Numbered from the stretch's first letter, positions 33,722-44,719 are shown. The stretch is DNA of 64,000 nt from Pseudomonas sp. S06B 330 (GCF_002845275.2 NZ_CP088149.1:1546501-1610500); one strand, 5' to 3'. Notes: generated by a model not told the origin, from the sequence alone. Numbers and translations: made by a program.

Positions 33722-36178
33722 ATGAAGCGAACACGGATTCTCGAAGCGCCGAACTTGTTGGGCATCATTTGGCCATTTGTTGCGGTGGTGGTGTTTCAGG
33801 CGCTGCTCGGAGGCATCAGCCTGTACGCGTTATCGGCGGTGCGTGGTTACGTGGCGGGGGAGAGCCTCTGGTCCAAGGGGCAGAAGGACGCGATCTACTA
33901 CCTCAACCTGTATGCCGACAGCCACGATGAGGCTAACTACCACAAGTACCAAAAGGCCTTTGCGGTGCCGCAAGGTGGCCATGAGCTGCGGGCTGCTCTG
34001 GATTTGCCAAATCCGGACCTTGAGGCAGCACGTCGGGGCATTCTTCAGGGTGGCAACCATCCTGACGACATCTCCAGTGTCATCTGGTTGTACCTGAACT
34101 TTCGCCAGGTCAGTTACCTGGAAAAGGCCATCGAGCTGTGGGCGGTGGGTGACGGTTTTCTCAACCAGTTGAACGACGTTGCCCAGCAGATGCATGAAGG
34201 CTTTCGTTCGGGCACAGCGACGGCCGCTGATGTCGCCGAATGGAAGGCGCGCATTGCCACCATCAACGATGGTGTGACACCCGCCGCGCGCGCGTTCAGT
34301 GATGCCTTGGGTGAAGGCTCGCGGATGCTGTTGCGGATCTTGCTGGTGACCAACCTCGCTACGGCGCTGTTTCTGATTGCCCTGGCCTGGTTGCGTTCAA
34401 GCAAGCTGCTGGCCCAGCGTCAGGCCTTTGCCAACGCCTTGCAGGTGGAAAAAGAGCGGGCGCAAATCACCCTTGAATCGATTGGCGACGGGGTGATCAC
34501 CACCGACGTGGAAGGTTGCATCGCCTACATGAACCCGGCCGCCGAGCAACTCACCCACTGGCACGCTGCCCAGGCCCACGGCCTGCCATTGGCGGCACTT
34601 TTCAGCCTGTTGGATGAGAATGCCGAGAAAGACAGCCTGACCTTGGTTGAGCGCATTCTCAGCGGTGGCCTCAAGGGCGGCAGCGAACACACTAAGCTGA
34701 TTCAGCGCCTGGATGGCAGTACCGTCTCGGTGACGCTGGTGGGGGCGCCGATCATGGCCGATGGGCAAATCAGCGGTATCGTCCTGGTGCTGCATGACAT
34801 GACCCAGGAGCGCCAGTACATCGCCAACCTGTCCTGGCAGGCGACCCATGATGCGCTGACGGGCCTGGCCAACCGCCGCGAGTTCGAGTATCGCCTGGAG
34901 CAGGCACTCAATGGTCTGACGCGCAAATCGGCGCGGCATGCCTTGATGTTTCTCGACCTCGACCAATTCAAGCTGGTCAACGACACCTGCGGGCACGCGG
35001 CCGGTGATGAGCTGTTGCGGCACATTTGTGCCGTACTTCAGGCCGGCCTGCGAGAGGGTGACATCCTGGCGCGGTTGGGCGGCGATGAATTCGGCATTCT
35101 CCTCCTGAACTGCCCTCAGGAGCAGGCTGAGCGTATCGCTGAAAGCTTGCGCCAGGCGGTACAGAGCCTGCATTTTGTCTGGAAGGGTCGTCCGTTCATG
35201 ACCACGGTTAGCTTGGGGGTGGTGCATATCGCACAGGCGCCGACTACCCTCGAAGCCTCCCTGCGGTCGGCTGATATGGCGTGCTACATGGCCAAGGAAA
35301 AAGGCCGCAATCGGGTGCAGGTCTACCACGCCGACGACAGCGAGTTGTCCATGCGTTTTGGTGAAATGGCCTGGATTCAACGCCTGCATGTGGCCCTGGA
35401 AGAAAACCGCTTCTGCCTGTATGCCCAGGAAATCGCCGCACTCGGGCCGCATGAAGGGGCAGGACATATCGAGATCCTGCTGCGCCTGCAGGACGAAAGC
35501 GGACGTATTATCCTGCCGGACAGCTTCATTCCTGCCGCTGAACGCTATGGCTTAATGACTGCACTTGATCGGTGGGTGGTGCGCAGCGTCTTCACCGTCA
35601 TTCGCCAGTGCCTGGATGAGCAGCGCGACGGCCCCCTGGCCATGTGCGCGATCAACCTCTCTGGCAGCAGCATTGGCGATGACAAGTTCCTTGAATACCT
35701 GCGGCGCTTGTTTGGTGAGTACGCTATTCCACCGCAGATGATTTGTTTCGAAATCACTGAAACCAGTGCAATCGCCAATCTGGGTAGCGCCATTCGCTTC
35801 ATCAACGAACTCAAAGGCCTGGGTTGCCGGTTCTCGCTGGATGACTTTTGTGCCGGGATGTCGTCGTTCGCCTATTTAAAACATTTGCCTGTAGACTTCC
35901 TGAAAATCGACGGAAGTTTCGTCAAAGATATGCTTGATGACCCGGTCAACCGCGCCATGGTCGAGGTCATCAACCACATCGGTCATGTCATGGGCAAACG
36001 CACCATTGCCGAATTCGTCGAAACGCCGATGATCGAACAGGCCCTGCAGGAAATCGGCGTCGATTATGCCCAGGGCTACCTGATCGAACGACCGCAGATG
36101 TTTACCTGCGACAGCTTGCAACGCCAACGGATTACCGCAAGGCCCTTGTTGTTCAAGGCACCCGGGACCTTTCGCTGA
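33722..36178 (+). CDS. rbdA: Membrane c-di-GMP enzyme with PAS, GGDEF and EAL domains (RbdA)
   Basis: Product of 818 residues, the same length as P. aeruginosa RbdA (PA0861), with the same neighbours. Layout: TM1 about 13-38, extracytoplasmic domain about 40-205, TM2 about 207-228, PAS about 245-365, GGDEF about 375-535, EAL about 550-805. The diguanylate cyclase site GGDEF (about 453-457) and the inhibitory I-site RxxD (REGD, five residues before it) are intact. The EAL motif reads EILLR (about 584), but the other catalytic blocks (AINLS, EITET, DDFCAG, FLKIDG, VETP) are present, so phosphodiesterase activity is expected. RbdA promotes biofilm dispersal in P. aeruginosa. Confidence 0.9.
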   Translation: MKRTRILEAPNLLGIIWPFVAVVVFQALLGGISLYALSAVRGYVAGESLWSKGQKDAIYYLNLYADSHDEANYHKYQKAFAVPQGGHELRAALDLPNPDLEAARRGILQGGNHPDDISSVIWLYLNFRQVSYLEKAIELWAVGDGFLNQLNDVAQQMHEGFRSGTATAADVAEWKARIATINDGVTPAARAFSDALGEGSRMLLRILLVTNLATALFLIALAWLRSSKLLAQRQAFANALQVEKERAQITLESIGDGVITTDVEGCIAYMNPAAEQLTHWHAAQAHGLPLAALFSLLDENAEKDSLTLVERILSGGLKGGSEHTKLIQRLDGSTVSVTLVGAPIMADGQISGIVLVLHDMTQERQYIANLSWQATHDALTGLANRREFEYRLEQALNGLTRKSARHALMFLDLDQFKLVNDTCGHAAGDELLRHICAVLQAGLREGDILARLGGDEFGILLLNCPQEQAERIAESLRQAVQSLHFVWKGRPFMTTVSLGVVHIAQAPTTLEASLRSADMACYMAKEKGRNRVQVYHADDSELSMRFGEMAWIQRLHVALEENRFCLYAQEIAALGPHEGAGHIEILLRLQDESGRIILPDSFIPAAERYGLMTALDRWVVRSVFTVIRQCLDEQRDGPLAMCAINLSGSSIGDDKFLEYLRRLFGEYAIPPQMICFEITETSAIANLGSAIRFINELKGLGCRFSLDDFCAGMSSFAYLKHLPVDFLKIDGSFVKDMLDDPVNRAMVEVINHIGHVMGKRTIAEFVETPMIEQALQEIGVDYAQGYLIERPQMFTCDSLQRQRITARPLLFKAPGTFR

Positions 36179-36216
36179 AGATCCGCACGATAATCACAAG
36201 GAACAAGGAGCTGACA

Positions 36217-37002
36217 GTGATTGACGCGTTTATCCGTACCGGTCCATTGATGGACCCCACCAGTTACCCGCTCTGGGCCCAGCAGCTGATCAGGGATTGT
36301 CATGAGAGCAAGCGTCGGGTCGTCGAGCACGAAGTTTATCAACGCATGCGTGACGGTCGGCTCAGTGGCCGGACGATGCGCCAGTACTTGATTGGTGGCT
36401 GGCCGGTGGTCGAGCAGTTTTCCCTGTACATGGCCAAGAACCTGACCAAGACCCGCTACGCGCGCCATCCTGGGGAGGATATGGCGCGTCGTTGGCTGAT
36501 GCGCAATATTCGCGTCGAGCTCAATCATGCTGATTATTGGCTGTATTGGAGCCAGGCCCATGGCGTGAGCCTGGAGGACCTGCAAACCCAGGAAGTGCCC
36601 ACCGAACTCAATGCCTTGAGCGACTGGTGCTGGCATACCTGTGCGGCCGACTCCCTGGTTGTCGCCATTGCCGCGACCAACTATGCGATCGAAGGGGCGA
36701 CCGGCGAATGGTCGGCAGTGGTCTGCTCGACCGGCGTGTATGCCCAGGGCTTTGCAGAAGAAGGTCGCAAGCGCGCCATGAAGTGGCTGAAGATGCATGC
36801 TCAGTATGACGATGCCCACCCGTGGGAAGCGTTGGAAATCGTCTGCACCCTGGCCGGTAATAACCCTAGTCAGGCGTTGCAGGCAGAATTGCGTCGGGCG
36901 ATCTGTAAGAGCTACGACTGCATGTTCCTGTTCCTTGAGCGCTGCATGCAGCTGGAGCAGCACCAGCCCGCCCGTTCCCAGGCGGAACTGGTCGAGGGCT
37001 GA
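36217..37002 (+). CDS. TenA/heme-oxygenase-fold protein
   Basis: A 261-residue all-helical protein starting at GTG 36217 with AAGGAG at 36205-36210. It has the TenA/iron-containing redox enzyme pattern (MRQYLIGGWPVVEQFSLYMAKNLTKT, MRNIRVELNHADYWLYW, ATNYAIEGATGEWS, WLKMHAQYDDAHPWEALEIV). The Glu/His residues in these blocks could bind a diiron centre. Not thiaminase-like enough to assign TenA activity; substrate unknown. It follows rbdA by 38 bases and may be cotranscribed. Confidence 0.82.
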   Translation: MIDAFIRTGPLMDPTSYPLWAQQLIRDCHESKRRVVEHEVYQRMRDGRLSGRTMRQYLIGGWPVVEQFSLYMAKNLTKTRYARHPGEDMARRWLMRNIRVELNHADYWLYWSQAHGVSLEDLQTQEVPTELNALSDWCWHTCAADSLVVAIAATNYAIEGATGEWSAVVCSTGVYAQGFAEEGRKRAMKWLKMHAQYDDAHPWEALEIVCTLAGNNPSQALQAELRRAICKSYDCMFLFLERCMQLEQHQPARSQAELVEG

Positions 37003-37004
37003 GC

Positions 37005-37745
37005 CTACTGGGCGTTGAACGCCTGGCCGTTGACGCCAGTGCTGTCGGGGCCCATCAGGTACAGGTAAACCGGCATGATCTGCTCAGGCAGCGGATTGTT
37101 CTCCGGGTTCTCACCTGGATAGGCCTGGGCGCGCATGCTGGTGCGGGTGGCGCCCGGGTTGATGCTGTTGGCGCGCACCGGTGCCACACCTTCCAGTTCG
37201 TCGGCGAGGGTCTGCATCAGGCCTTCGGTGGCGAATTTCGACACGCCATAGGCGCCCCAGTAAGCCCGGCCTTTGCGTCCGACGCTGCTGGAGGTGAAGA
37301 TCACTGAAGCATCTTGCGACAGCTTGAGCAGCGGCAGCAGGGTGCTGGTGAGCATGAACATGGCATTGACGTTGATCTGCATGACGCGCATGAAGTTGTC
37401 GCCGGACAGCTGCTCCAGTGGCGTACGCGGGCCAATGATCGAGGCGTTGTGCAGCAGGCCGTCGATGTGGCCGAACTCGCTTTCGATCATCGCCGCCAGT
37501 TCGTCGTACTGGTGCGGCAGGGCGGTTTCCAGGTTGAACGGGATGACGGCAGGCTTGGGGTGGCCGGCGGCTTCGATCTCGTCATAAACCTGGCTCAAGT
37601 TGCCTTCCGTCTTGCCCAGCAACAGCACGGTCGCACCATGGGCGGCGTAAGCCTTGGCGGCAGCTGCGCCGATTCCGCGACCGGCGCCGGTGACCATGAT
37701 GGTCCGGCCTTTAAGCAGGTCGGGGCGGGCGGAGTAATCGAACAT
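37005..37745 (-). CDS. yciK: YciK-like short-chain oxidoreductase
   Basis: An SDR of 246 residues: TGAGRGIGAAAAKAY (cofactor), LLHNASIIGPRTPLEQ in place of the NNAG block, catalytic Ser in IFTSSSVGRKGRAYWGAYGVSKFA with the YxxxK pair. The whole matches E. coli YciK, whose substrate is unknown. Last gene of the mtaD-ubiG-mupP-yciK group, which is conserved in Pseudomonas (PA3170-PA3173). Confidence 0.88.
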   Translation of the reverse strand: MFDYSARPDLLKGRTIMVTGAGRGIGAAAAKAYAAHGATVLLLGKTEGNLSQVYDEIEAAGHPKPAVIPFNLETALPHQYDELAAMIESEFGHIDGLLHNASIIGPRTPLEQLSGDNFMRVMQINVNAMFMLTSTLLPLLKLSQDASVIFTSSSVGRKGRAYWGAYGVSKFATEGLMQTLADELEGVAPVRANSINPGATRTSMRAQAYPGENPENNPLPEQIMPVYLYLMGPDSTGVNGQAFNAQ

Positions 37746-37772
37746 GGGGTTACCTCTAGAGTGGTGATGGCG

Positions 37773-37826
37773 TCATCGCTGGCAAGCCAGCTCCCTGTGG
37801 GAGCCGACCTTGCCGGCGATGCAAGG
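37773..37826. repeat. REP element pair (compact REPIN)
   Basis: TCATCGCTGGCAAGCCAGCT followed by CTGTGGGAGCCGACCTTGCC and GGCGATGC: two inverted REP units only a few bases apart, between mupP and yciK. Confidence 0.82.
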
Positions 37827-37849
37827 CAAAGCCTTGCCGATACAAAGGT

Positions 37850-38521
37850 TCAGCAGCCGCAAAGCGCGCTATCAAGCACCTTGCGCAGCTCCAGCGGATG
37901 ATCGACAACCACATCCGCGCCCCAGTTGTTGGGGTTGTCATCTGGATGAATATAGCCGTAGCGCACCGCTGCAGTGCGGGTGCCAGCATCACGGCCCGAC
38001 TCGATGTCGCGCAGGTCGTCACCGACGAACAGCACGCTGGCAGGGTCGAGGTTCAAGGTCTTGCAGGCAAGAATCAGGGGTTCGGGGTCCGGCTTGCTGT
38101 TCTTGACGTGATCCGGGCAAATCAACAATGCCGAACGTTCGGCCAGGCCCAGCTGCTGCATGATCGGCTCGGCGAAACGCACCGGCTTGTTGGTGACCAC
38201 GCCCCACAGCAGGTTGCCTTTCTCGATATCGTCCAGCAGCTCGGCCATGCCGTCGTACAGCTTGCTGTGCACCGCGCATCCTTGTTGGTACCGCTCAAGG
38301 AACTCCAGGCGCAGGGCTTCGAATGTCGGGTCTTCCGGGTCGAGGTTGAACGTCACTGAAACCATGGCCTTGGCGCCGCCAGAAACCACGTCGCGGATCT
38401 TCTGATCATCGATCGCTGGCAGGCCGCGCTCGGCGAGCATCGCCTGGCAGATGGCAATGAAGTCCGGCGCCGTGTCGAGCAGGGTGCCGTCCATGTCGAA
38501 AAGTACTGCTCTCAGGCGCAT
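37850..38521 (-). CDS. mupP: N-acetylmuramic acid 6-phosphate phosphatase MupP
   Basis: HAD-superfamily phosphatase of 223 residues. Motif [15 protein letters not shown] (nucleophile Asp9), motif II VVTNKP, motif III Lys in SKPDPEP, motif [10 protein letters not shown]. Adjacent to ubiG in Pseudomonas, where this enzyme (once named Gph) was shown to be MupP of the peptidoglycan recycling route that bypasses de novo UDP-MurNAc synthesis and underlies fosfomycin tolerance. ATG 38521 (MRLRAVLFD) is well spaced from GAGG; ATG 38527, two codons earlier, overlaps the ubiG stop and is an alternative. Confidence 0.9.
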   Translation of the reverse strand: MRLRAVLFDMDGTLLDTAPDFIAICQAMLAERGLPAIDDQKIRDVVSGGAKAMVSVTFNLDPEDPTFEALRLEFLERYQQGCAVHSKLYDGMAELLDDIEKGNLLWGVVTNKPVRFAEPIMQQLGLAERSALLICPDHVKNSKPDPEPLILACKTLNLDPASVLFVGDDLRDIESGRDAGTRTAAVRYGYIHPDDNPNNWGADVVVDHPLELRKVLDSALCGC

Positions 38522-38523
38522 GC

Positions 38524-39222
38524 TCATTCCTCGCGCAGGGTCTGGATCATGTAGTTGACGTCAACGTCATTGGCCAGCTTGTAGTGCTTGGTCAGTGGAT
38601 TGTAAGTCAGGCCGATGATGTCTTTGACGTTCAGGCCCGCCTCGCGGCTCCAAGCACCGAGCTCGGAAGGGCGGATGAATTTCTTGAAGTCATGGGTGCC
38701 GCGCGGCAACAGCTTCATGATGTATTCAGCGCCGATGATCGCGAACAGGTAGGCCTTGGGGTTACGGTTGATGGTCGAGAAGAACACCTGGCCGCCTGGC
38801 TTGACCATGCGGTAGCACGCACGGATGACTGAAGACGGATCAGGCACGTGCTCGAGCATTTCCAGGCAGGTGACCACATCGAACTGCTCGGGCATTTCTT
38901 CGGCCAGGGCTTCAGCGGTGGTTTGGCGGTACTCGACTTCTACGCCGGATTCGAGCTGGTGCAGTTGGGCCACGGCCAGCGGCGCTTCGCCCATGTCGAT
39001 GCCCATGACGGTAGCGCCGCGCTGGGCCATGGCTTCGCTGAGGATGCCGCCGCCGCAACCGACGTCGAGGACCTTTTTGCCGGCCAGCTTGACCCGCTCA
39101 TCGATCCAGTTGACCCGCAGCGGGTTGATGTCGTGCAGTGGCTTGAACTCGCTCTCGCGGTCCCACCAGCGGTGGGCCAAGGCTTCAAACTTGGCGATTT
39201 CGGCGTGGTCGACGTTGCTCAT
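38524..39222 (-). CDS. ubiG: Ubiquinone biosynthesis O-methyltransferase UbiG
   Basis: AdoMet-dependent methyltransferase of 232 residues catalysing both O-methylations of ubiquinone synthesis. Motif [21 protein letters not shown] is at about residues 51-70, followed by [13 protein letters not shown]. The N-terminal [20 protein letters not shown] and the C-terminal [12 protein letters not shown] are typical UbiG blocks. Confidence 0.95.
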   Translation of the reverse strand: MSNVDHAEIAKFEALAHRWWDRESEFKPLHDINPLRVNWIDERVKLAGKKVLDVGCGGGILSEAMAQRGATVMGIDMGEAPLAVAQLHQLESGVEVEYRQTTAEALAEEMPEQFDVVTCLEMLEHVPDPSSVIRACYRMVKPGGQVFFSTINRNPKAYLFAIIGAEYIMKLLPRGTHDFKKFIRPSELGAWSREAGLNVKDIIGLTYNPLTKHYKLANDVDVNYMIQTLREE

Positions 39223-39285
39223 GGAACGGTCCTCTGAAACTTTGATTAAAGGTGTTACAGGTCAGCAGCCGCAGCTGCCGACCAG

Positions 39286-40617
39286 TTATTCGCTGCGCTC
39301 GCCGATCCGCTGGCCCCAGGCGCAGGCAACGGCATGCAGTGCCTGCTCGTCCATGCGGGTCAGGCGGCGCTCGTCGAGCAGTTGCTTGCCAGCGACCCAG
39401 ACGTGTTTCACACAGTCACGGCCGCTGGTGTAAATCAGTTGTGAAACAGGCTCATAGATCGGTTGCTGGGCCAGGCCTGAGAGGTCGAAGGCGACCAGGT
39501 CGGCTGCCTTGCCCACTTCCAGTGAACCAGTCAGCGCCTCAAGGCCCAGCGCCCTGGCGCCGTTGAGGGTCGCCATACGCAGTGCCCGGTGGGCATCCAG
39601 AGCGGCGGCCGAGCCCGCCACGGCTTTGGCCAGCAGCGCTGCGGTACGGGTTTCGCCCAGCAGGTCGAGGTCGTTGTTGCTGGCTGCGCCATCCGTGCCC
39701 ACGGCGACATTGACACCGGCCTGCCACAGGCGCTCGACTGGGCAGAAGCCGCTGGCCAGCTTAAGGTTGGACTCCGGGCAATGCACCACACTCGTGTTGC
39801 TTTCTACCAGCAAGGCCAGGTCATCGTCGCTGACCTGGGTCATGTGCACCGCCTGCAGGCGTGGGCCGAGCAGCCCTAGGCGGGCGAGGCGCGCCAGTGG
39901 CCGTTCGCCACGGGTGGCCAGTGATTGCTCGACCTCGAAGGCAGTTTCATGGATATGCATATGAATGGGCGCGTCGAGTTCTTCGGCAATCACCCGGATC
40001 TTCTCCAGGTTTTCGTCGCTCACGGTGTACGGCGCATGTGGGCCCATGGCCACGGTAATGCGCGGGTGATGACGCAGGTCGCCGAACAGTTCGACCGCCA
40101 GGTGCAGGCCTTCTTCGGTGCTGCGGGCACCCGGGATCGGGAAATCCAGTAGCGGCACGGCGATTTGCGCACGGATGCCACTGTTGTGGACCCGCTCGCT
40201 GGCAATCTTGGGGAAGAAGTACATGTCGGCAAAACAGGTGATGCCGCCTTTGATCTGCTCGGCGATGGCCAGGTCGGTGCCGTCACGGACAAAGTCCTCG
40301 TCGACCCAGCGACCTTCAGCCGGCCAGATGTGCGCTTCGAGCCAGGTCATCAGTGGCAGGTCGTCGGCCAGGCCGCGAAACAGGCTCATGGCGGCATGGC
40401 CGTGGGCGTTGATCAGGCCTGGGCTGAGCAGGCAGCCCGGCAGTTCACGGGTTTCGGTGGCGAGATAGCGCTCGGCCTCGGCCCGCGGGCCGATAAAGAC
40501 GATTTGCCCGTCGCGAATACCCAGGCCATGATCCTTCAATACCACCCCGGCAGGTTCGACAGGCACCAGCCAGCTAGGCAGGAGCAGCAGGTCGAGCGGC
40601 GTAGCGGGTTTGGGCAT
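39286..40617 (-). CDS. mtaD: 5-methylthioadenosine deaminase / TRZ-ATZ amidohydrolase
   Basis: Metal-dependent amidohydrolase of 443 residues from ATG 40617. Metal ligands are visible: [11 protein letters not shown] (His-x-His), [10 protein letters not shown] (His), and [15 protein letters not shown] (Asp). Synteny with P. aeruginosa PA3170, shown to deaminate methylthioadenosine to methylthioinosine, and its divergence from mtnA support the mtaD call. It leads the minus-strand group with ubiG, mupP and yciK. S-adenosylhomocysteine or other aminopurines are alternative substrates. Confidence 0.88.
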   Translation of the reverse strand: MPKPATPLDLLLLPSWLVPVEPAGVVLKDHGLGIRDGQIVFIGPRAEAERYLATETRELPGCLLSPGLINAHGHAAMSLFRGLADDLPLMTWLEAHIWPAEGRWVDEDFVRDGTDLAIAEQIKGGITCFADMYFFPKIASERVHNSGIRAQIAVPLLDFPIPGARSTEEGLHLAVELFGDLRHHPRITVAMGPHAPYTVSDENLEKIRVIAEELDAPIHMHIHETAFEVEQSLATRGERPLARLARLGLLGPRLQAVHMTQVSDDDLALLVESNTSVVHCPESNLKLASGFCPVERLWQAGVNVAVGTDGAASNNDLDLLGETRTAALLAKAVAGSAAALDAHRALRMATLNGARALGLEALTGSLEVGKAADLVAFDLSGLAQQPIYEPVSQLIYTSGRDCVKHVWVAGKQLLDERRLTRMDEQALHAVACAWGQRIGERSE

Positions 40618-40685
40618 GGCAGGGTTTCCCTGGGACACTTGGGCTGAGGGCGAAGTATACCCGAGCGTCTGCGCCTGGGGCTCGC

Positions 40686-40691
40686 TATAAT
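40686..40691 (+). promoter_or_regulatory. Candidate -10 box of mtnA
   Basis: A perfect TATAAT, 35 bases before the mtnA start in the divergent mtaD/mtnA gap. The best-placed -35 region (GAGCGT at 40663-40668) is poor, so an activator or an imperfect -35 is likely. Confidence 0.45.
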
Positions 40692-40726
40692 CGTGCGCTT
40701 TTGATGTCCGAATGACGGGGTGAGGC

Positions 40727-41803
40727 ATGCGCGATCGACTACTGGCAGCAGAGAAGGTGAAAGCCATCGATTGGCGTGATGGCGTCCTGTATCTGCTCGA
40801 TCAGCGTGTCCTGCCGTTCGAGCAGACCTGGCAGGCCTGTGCCGATGCCGCTGATGTGGCTCGGGCAATTGCCTCGATGACGGTGCGCGGCGCGCCTGCC
40901 ATAGGCATCAGTGCGGCCTATGGCCTGGCCATGGCCGTGCGCCAGCGCCTGGCCGCCGGCGATGACTGGGAGATGGCTCTGGAAGAGGATTTCGAGCTGC
41001 TGCTGCACGCGCGCCCTACCGGCGCCAATCTGTTCTGGGCGCTCAACCGCATGCGTGAGCGTTTGCTGCGGATCAAGGACGGCGATGATGTGGCGGCAAT
41101 CATGGACGCCGAAGCCGTTGCCATCCATGACAGTGACCGTGAAGCCAACCTGACCATGGCCCAATTCGGTGTCGAGCTGATTCGCAAGCACCAGGGCAAT
41201 GAGCAGGCCTTGTTGACCCACTGCAATACCGGCGCCCTGGCCACCGGTGGTTTTGGCACGGCGCTCGGGGTGATTCGAGCCGCCTATATGGAAGGCATGG
41301 TCGAGCGGGTCTATGTCGACGAGACCCGGCCCTGGCTGCAGGGCTCACGGCTGACCGCCTGGGAGCTGGCCAATGAAGGCATCCCATTGACGGTCACTGC
41401 TGATTCCGCAGCCGCCCACCTGATGAAGACCAAGGGCATTACCTGGGTCATCGTCGGGGCTGACCGGGTCACCGCCAATGGTGACGTGGCGAGCAAGATC
41501 GGCACCTACCAGTTGGCCGTCAATGCTATGCACCACGGGGTGCGCTTCATGGTCGTGGCGTCGAGCTCGAGCATTGACATGAACCTGGAAAGTGGCGAAG
41601 ACATCCTCCTTGAGGAGCGCAGCGCCAGCGAGCTGTTGACGCTCGGCGGCACGCGCGTGGGGGCAGATGTCGAGGCCTACAATCCCTGCTTTGACGTGAC
41701 CCCGGCCGATTTGATCGATGTGATCGTGACCGAGAAAGGTATCGTCGAACGTCCCGACACCGTAAAGATGGCGCAACTGATGTGTCGCAAGCGTTTGCAT
41801 TGA
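40727..41803 (+). CDS. mtnA: S-methyl-5-thioribose-1-phosphate isomerase
   Basis: Methionine salvage enzyme of 358 residues converting methylthioribose 1-phosphate to the ribulose form. Family blocks: [17 protein letters not shown] at about 51-67, [18 protein letters not shown] with the catalytic Cys at about 166, and [21 protein letters not shown] with the catalytic Asp at about 246. ATG 40727 with GTGAGG upstream. It diverges from mtaD, joining two steps of methylthioadenosine recycling at one control region. Confidence 0.95.
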   Translation: MRDRLLAAEKVKAIDWRDGVLYLLDQRVLPFEQTWQACADAADVARAIASMTVRGAPAIGISAAYGLAMAVRQRLAAGDDWEMALEEDFELLLHARPTGANLFWALNRMRERLLRIKDGDDVAAIMDAEAVAIHDSDREANLTMAQFGVELIRKHQGNEQALLTHCNTGALATGGFGTALGVIRAAYMEGMVERVYVDETRPWLQGSRLTAWELANEGIPLTVTADSAAAHLMKTKGITWVIVGADRVTANGDVASKIGTYQLAVNAMHHGVRFMVVASSSSIDMNLESGEDILLEERSASELLTLGGTRVGADVEAYNPCFDVTPADLIDVIVTEKGIVERPDTVKMAQLMCRKRLH

Positions 41804-41993
41804 GTGTTTATCCCCCGCTTGCGGCCTGGTTGGGCGGCTAGCGGGCGTTACTGACGAGCAGTAGGGTAGTAGTGCTGCAGCCTACTCCCACCGTCTGGGC
41901 GATTGTGGTAACATCCGACGGTTTCCAAGGTAGCCCGATGGGGCTGTCTTTACTGCGCAGATCCATGGCTTAACTCGTTGATTTGTCGTAAGT

Positions 41994-42018
41994 CGCTGCA
42001 AGGAGTCACTTTGCAGCG
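41994..42018 (+). promoter_or_regulatory. Hairpin in the gyrA leader
   Basis: CGCTGCAA / GGAGTCACT / TTGCAGCG: an 8-bp perfect stem (41994-42001 with 42011-42018) 65 bases before gyrA, with a Shine-Dalgarno-like AAGGAG at the start of the loop. A leader-RNA structure is possible; no function can be assigned. Confidence 0.35.
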
Positions 42019-42082
42019 GCGAGCTTCGTTCGTCCCATATGGATGTGACGAGGTTTCACCAGAAAAAGGAATCAGGCTTCTC

Positions 42083-44719
42083 ATGGGCGAACTGGCCAAA
42101 GAAATCCTCCCGGTCAATATCGAAGACGAACTGAGACAGTCCTACCTCGACTACGCGATGAGCGTCATTGTCGGGCGTGCACTGCCCGATGCGCGTGATG
42201 GCTTGAAGCCCGTGCATCGCCGCGTTCTCTATGCGATGAGCGAACTGGGTAACGACTGGAACAAACCGTACAAGAAATCCGCCCGTGTGGTCGGTGACGT
42301 GATCGGTAAGTACCACCCGCACGGTGATACCGCGGTCTACGACACCATCGTTCGTATGGCTCAGCCGTTCTCGCTGCGTTATCTGCTGGTCGATGGCCAG
42401 GGTAACTTCGGTTCGGTGGACGGCGACAACGCCGCGGCCATGCGATACACCGAAGTGCGTATGACCAAGCTGGCCCATGAGCTGCTGGCAGACCTGCACA
42501 AGGAAACCGTCGACTGGGTGCCCAACTACGACGGCACCGAGCAGATCCCGGCGGTCATGCCGACCAAGATCCCCAACCTGCTGGTCAACGGCTCCAGCGG
42601 TATCGCCGTGGGCATGGCGACCAACATTCCGCCGCACAACCTCGGTGAAGTCATCGACGGTTGCCTGGCGCTGATCGATAACGCCGACATCACCATCGAT
42701 GAGCTGATGCAGTTCATCCCGGGCCCGGATTTCCCAACCGCCGCGATCATCAACGGCCGTCAGGGCATCATCGAGGCCTACCGCACCGGCCGTGGCCGCA
42801 TCTACATGCGTGCCCGCTCCACCATCGAAGACATCGATAAGGTCGGTGGCCGTCAGCAGATCGTCGTGACTGAGCTGCCTTACCAGCTGAACAAGGCGCG
42901 CTTGATCGAAAAGATCGCCGAGCTGGTCAAGGAAAAGAAACTCGAAGGCATCACCGAGCTGCGCGACGAGTCCGACAAGGACGGTATGCGTATCGTCATC
43001 GAGCTGCGTCGTGGCGAAGTGCCTGAGGTGATCCTCAACAACCTCTACGCCCAGACCCAGCTGCAGGCGGTCTTCGGTATCAACATCGTCGCCCTGATCG
43101 ACGGTCGTCCACGGGTCCTGAACCTCAAGGACCTGCTCGAGGCGTTCGTTCGTCACCGCCGCGAAGTGGTTACCCGTCGTACGGTGTTCGAGCTGCGTAA
43201 GGCTCGCGAGCGCGGTCATATCCTTGAAGGTCAGGCGGTTGCCCTGTCCAACATCGACCCGGTCATCGCCCTGATCAAGGCCTCGCCGACGCCGTCGGAA
43301 GCTAAAGAAGCGCTGATCAGCACGCCGTGGGAATCCAGCGCCGTGCAGGTCATGGTCGAGCGCGCGGGCGCCGACTCCTGCCGTCCGGAGAACCTCGACG
43401 AGCAGTACGGCCTGCGTGATGGCAAGTACTTCCTGTCGCCGGAACAGGCCCAGGCCATTCTGGACCTGCGTCTGCACCGCCTGACCGGTCTGGAGCACGA
43501 GAAGCTGCTGGCCGAGTACCAGGAGATCCTCAACCAGATCGGCGAGCTGATCCGCATCCTCAGCAGCGCCGAGCGCCTGATGGAAGTGATCCGTGAAGAG
43601 CTGGAACTGATCCGCGCTGAATACGGCGACGTGCGCCGCACCGAGATCCTCGATGCGCGTCTGGACCTGACCCTGGGTGACATGATTCCGGAAGAAGACC
43701 GGGTTGTGACGATCTCCCATGGCGGCTACGCCAAGACCCAGCCGCTGGCGGCCTACCAGGCTCAGCGCCGCGGTGGTAAAGGTAAGTCGGCTACTGGCGT
43801 CAAGGACGAGGACTACATCTCGCACCTGCTGGTTGCCAACAGCCACACCACGCTGCTGCTGTTCTCCAGCAAGGGCAAGGTGTACTGGCTCAAGACCTAC
43901 GAAATTCCCGAAGCCTCCCGTGCCGCGCGCGGTCGACCACTGGTCAACCTGCTGCCGCTGGACGAAGGTGAGTACATCTCGACCATGTTGCCGGTCGAGG
44001 AGTACACCGAAGGTCATTTCATCTTCATGGCCACCGCCAACGGTACCGTGAAGAAGACTCCGCTGGAGTCGTTCAGCCGTCAGCGTAGCGTCGGCCTGAT
44101 CGCTCTGGAGCTGGATGAAGGCGACGTGCTGATTTCCGCGGCCATCACCGATGGCGAGCGTGAGGTCATGCTGTTCTCCGACGCCGGCAAGGTCACCCGT
44201 TTCAAAGAGTCCGACGTTCGCGCCATGGGCCGTACCGCCCGCGGTGTGCGCGGCATGCGTCTGGGCGAAGGGCAGAAGCTGATCTCCATGATCATTCCGG
44301 AGGAGGGCAGCCAGATCCTTACCGCCTCCGAGCGTGGTTACGGCAAGCGTACCGAAATCGGCGAGTTCCCCGAGTACAAGCGTGGCGGTCAGGGCGTTAT
44401 CGCCATGGTCAGCAACGAGCGTAACGGTCGTCTGGTCGGTGCCGTGCAGGTGCAGGATGGTGAGGAAATCATGCTGATTTCCGACCAGGGCACCCTGGTC
44501 CGTACCCGCGTCGGCGAGGTCTCCAGCTTGGGTCGTAATACCCAGGGTGTGACCCTGATCAAGCTGGCCAGCGACGAGACCCTGGTGGGTCTGGAGCGTG
44601 TCCAGGAGCCGTCCGAAGAGGAAGGTGACGAGGACTACGAAGTCGATGCTGACGCCGTTGACGCCGATGACGCACCAGAGGCGCAGGCCGCTGGCGACGA
44701 AGAGGCGCAGCAGGAATAA
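42083..44719 (+). CDS. gyrA: DNA gyrase subunit A
   Basis: Product of 878 residues from ATG 42083, the start of the conserved [44 protein letters not shown] lies 12 bases upstream. The catalytic tyrosine is Tyr122 (AAMRYTE). The quinolone-resistance region reads [17 protein letters not shown]: Thr83 and Asp87, the wild-type residues of Pseudomonas. The C-terminal beta-pinwheel has the GyrA box QRRGGKG, and the protein ends in a strongly acidic tail (about the last 35 residues), as in other pseudomonads. Confidence 0.98.
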   Translation: MGELAKEILPVNIEDELRQSYLDYAMSVIVGRALPDARDGLKPVHRRVLYAMSELGNDWNKPYKKSARVVGDVIGKYHPHGDTAVYDTIVRMAQPFSLRYLLVDGQGNFGSVDGDNAAAMRYTEVRMTKLAHELLADLHKETVDWVPNYDGTEQIPAVMPTKIPNLLVNGSSGIAVGMATNIPPHNLGEVIDGCLALIDNADITIDELMQFIPGPDFPTAAIINGRQGIIEAYRTGRGRIYMRARSTIEDIDKVGGRQQIVVTELPYQLNKARLIEKIAELVKEKKLEGITELRDESDKDGMRIVIELRRGEVPEVILNNLYAQTQLQAVFGINIVALIDGRPRVLNLKDLLEAFVRHRREVVTRRTVFELRKARERGHILEGQAVALSNIDPVIALIKASPTPSEAKEALISTPWESSAVQVMVERAGADSCRPENLDEQYGLRDGKYFLSPEQAQAILDLRLHRLTGLEHEKLLAEYQEILNQIGELIRILSSAERLMEVIREELELIRAEYGDVRRTEILDARLDLTLGDMIPEEDRVVTISHGGYAKTQPLAAYQAQRRGGKGKSATGVKDEDYISHLLVANSHTTLLLFSSKGKVYWLKTYEIPEASRAARGRPLVNLLPLDEGEYISTMLPVEEYTEGHFIFMATANGTVKKTPLESFSRQRSVGLIALELDEGDVLISAAITDGEREVMLFSDAGKVTRFKESDVRAMGRTARGVRGMRLGEGQKLISMIIPEEGSQILTASERGYGKRTEIGEFPEYKRGGQGVIAMVSNERNGRLVGAVQVQDGEEIMLISDQGTLVRTRVGEVSSLGRNTQGVTLIKLASDETLVGLERVQEPSEEEGDEDYEVDADAVDADDAPEAQAAGDEEAQQE

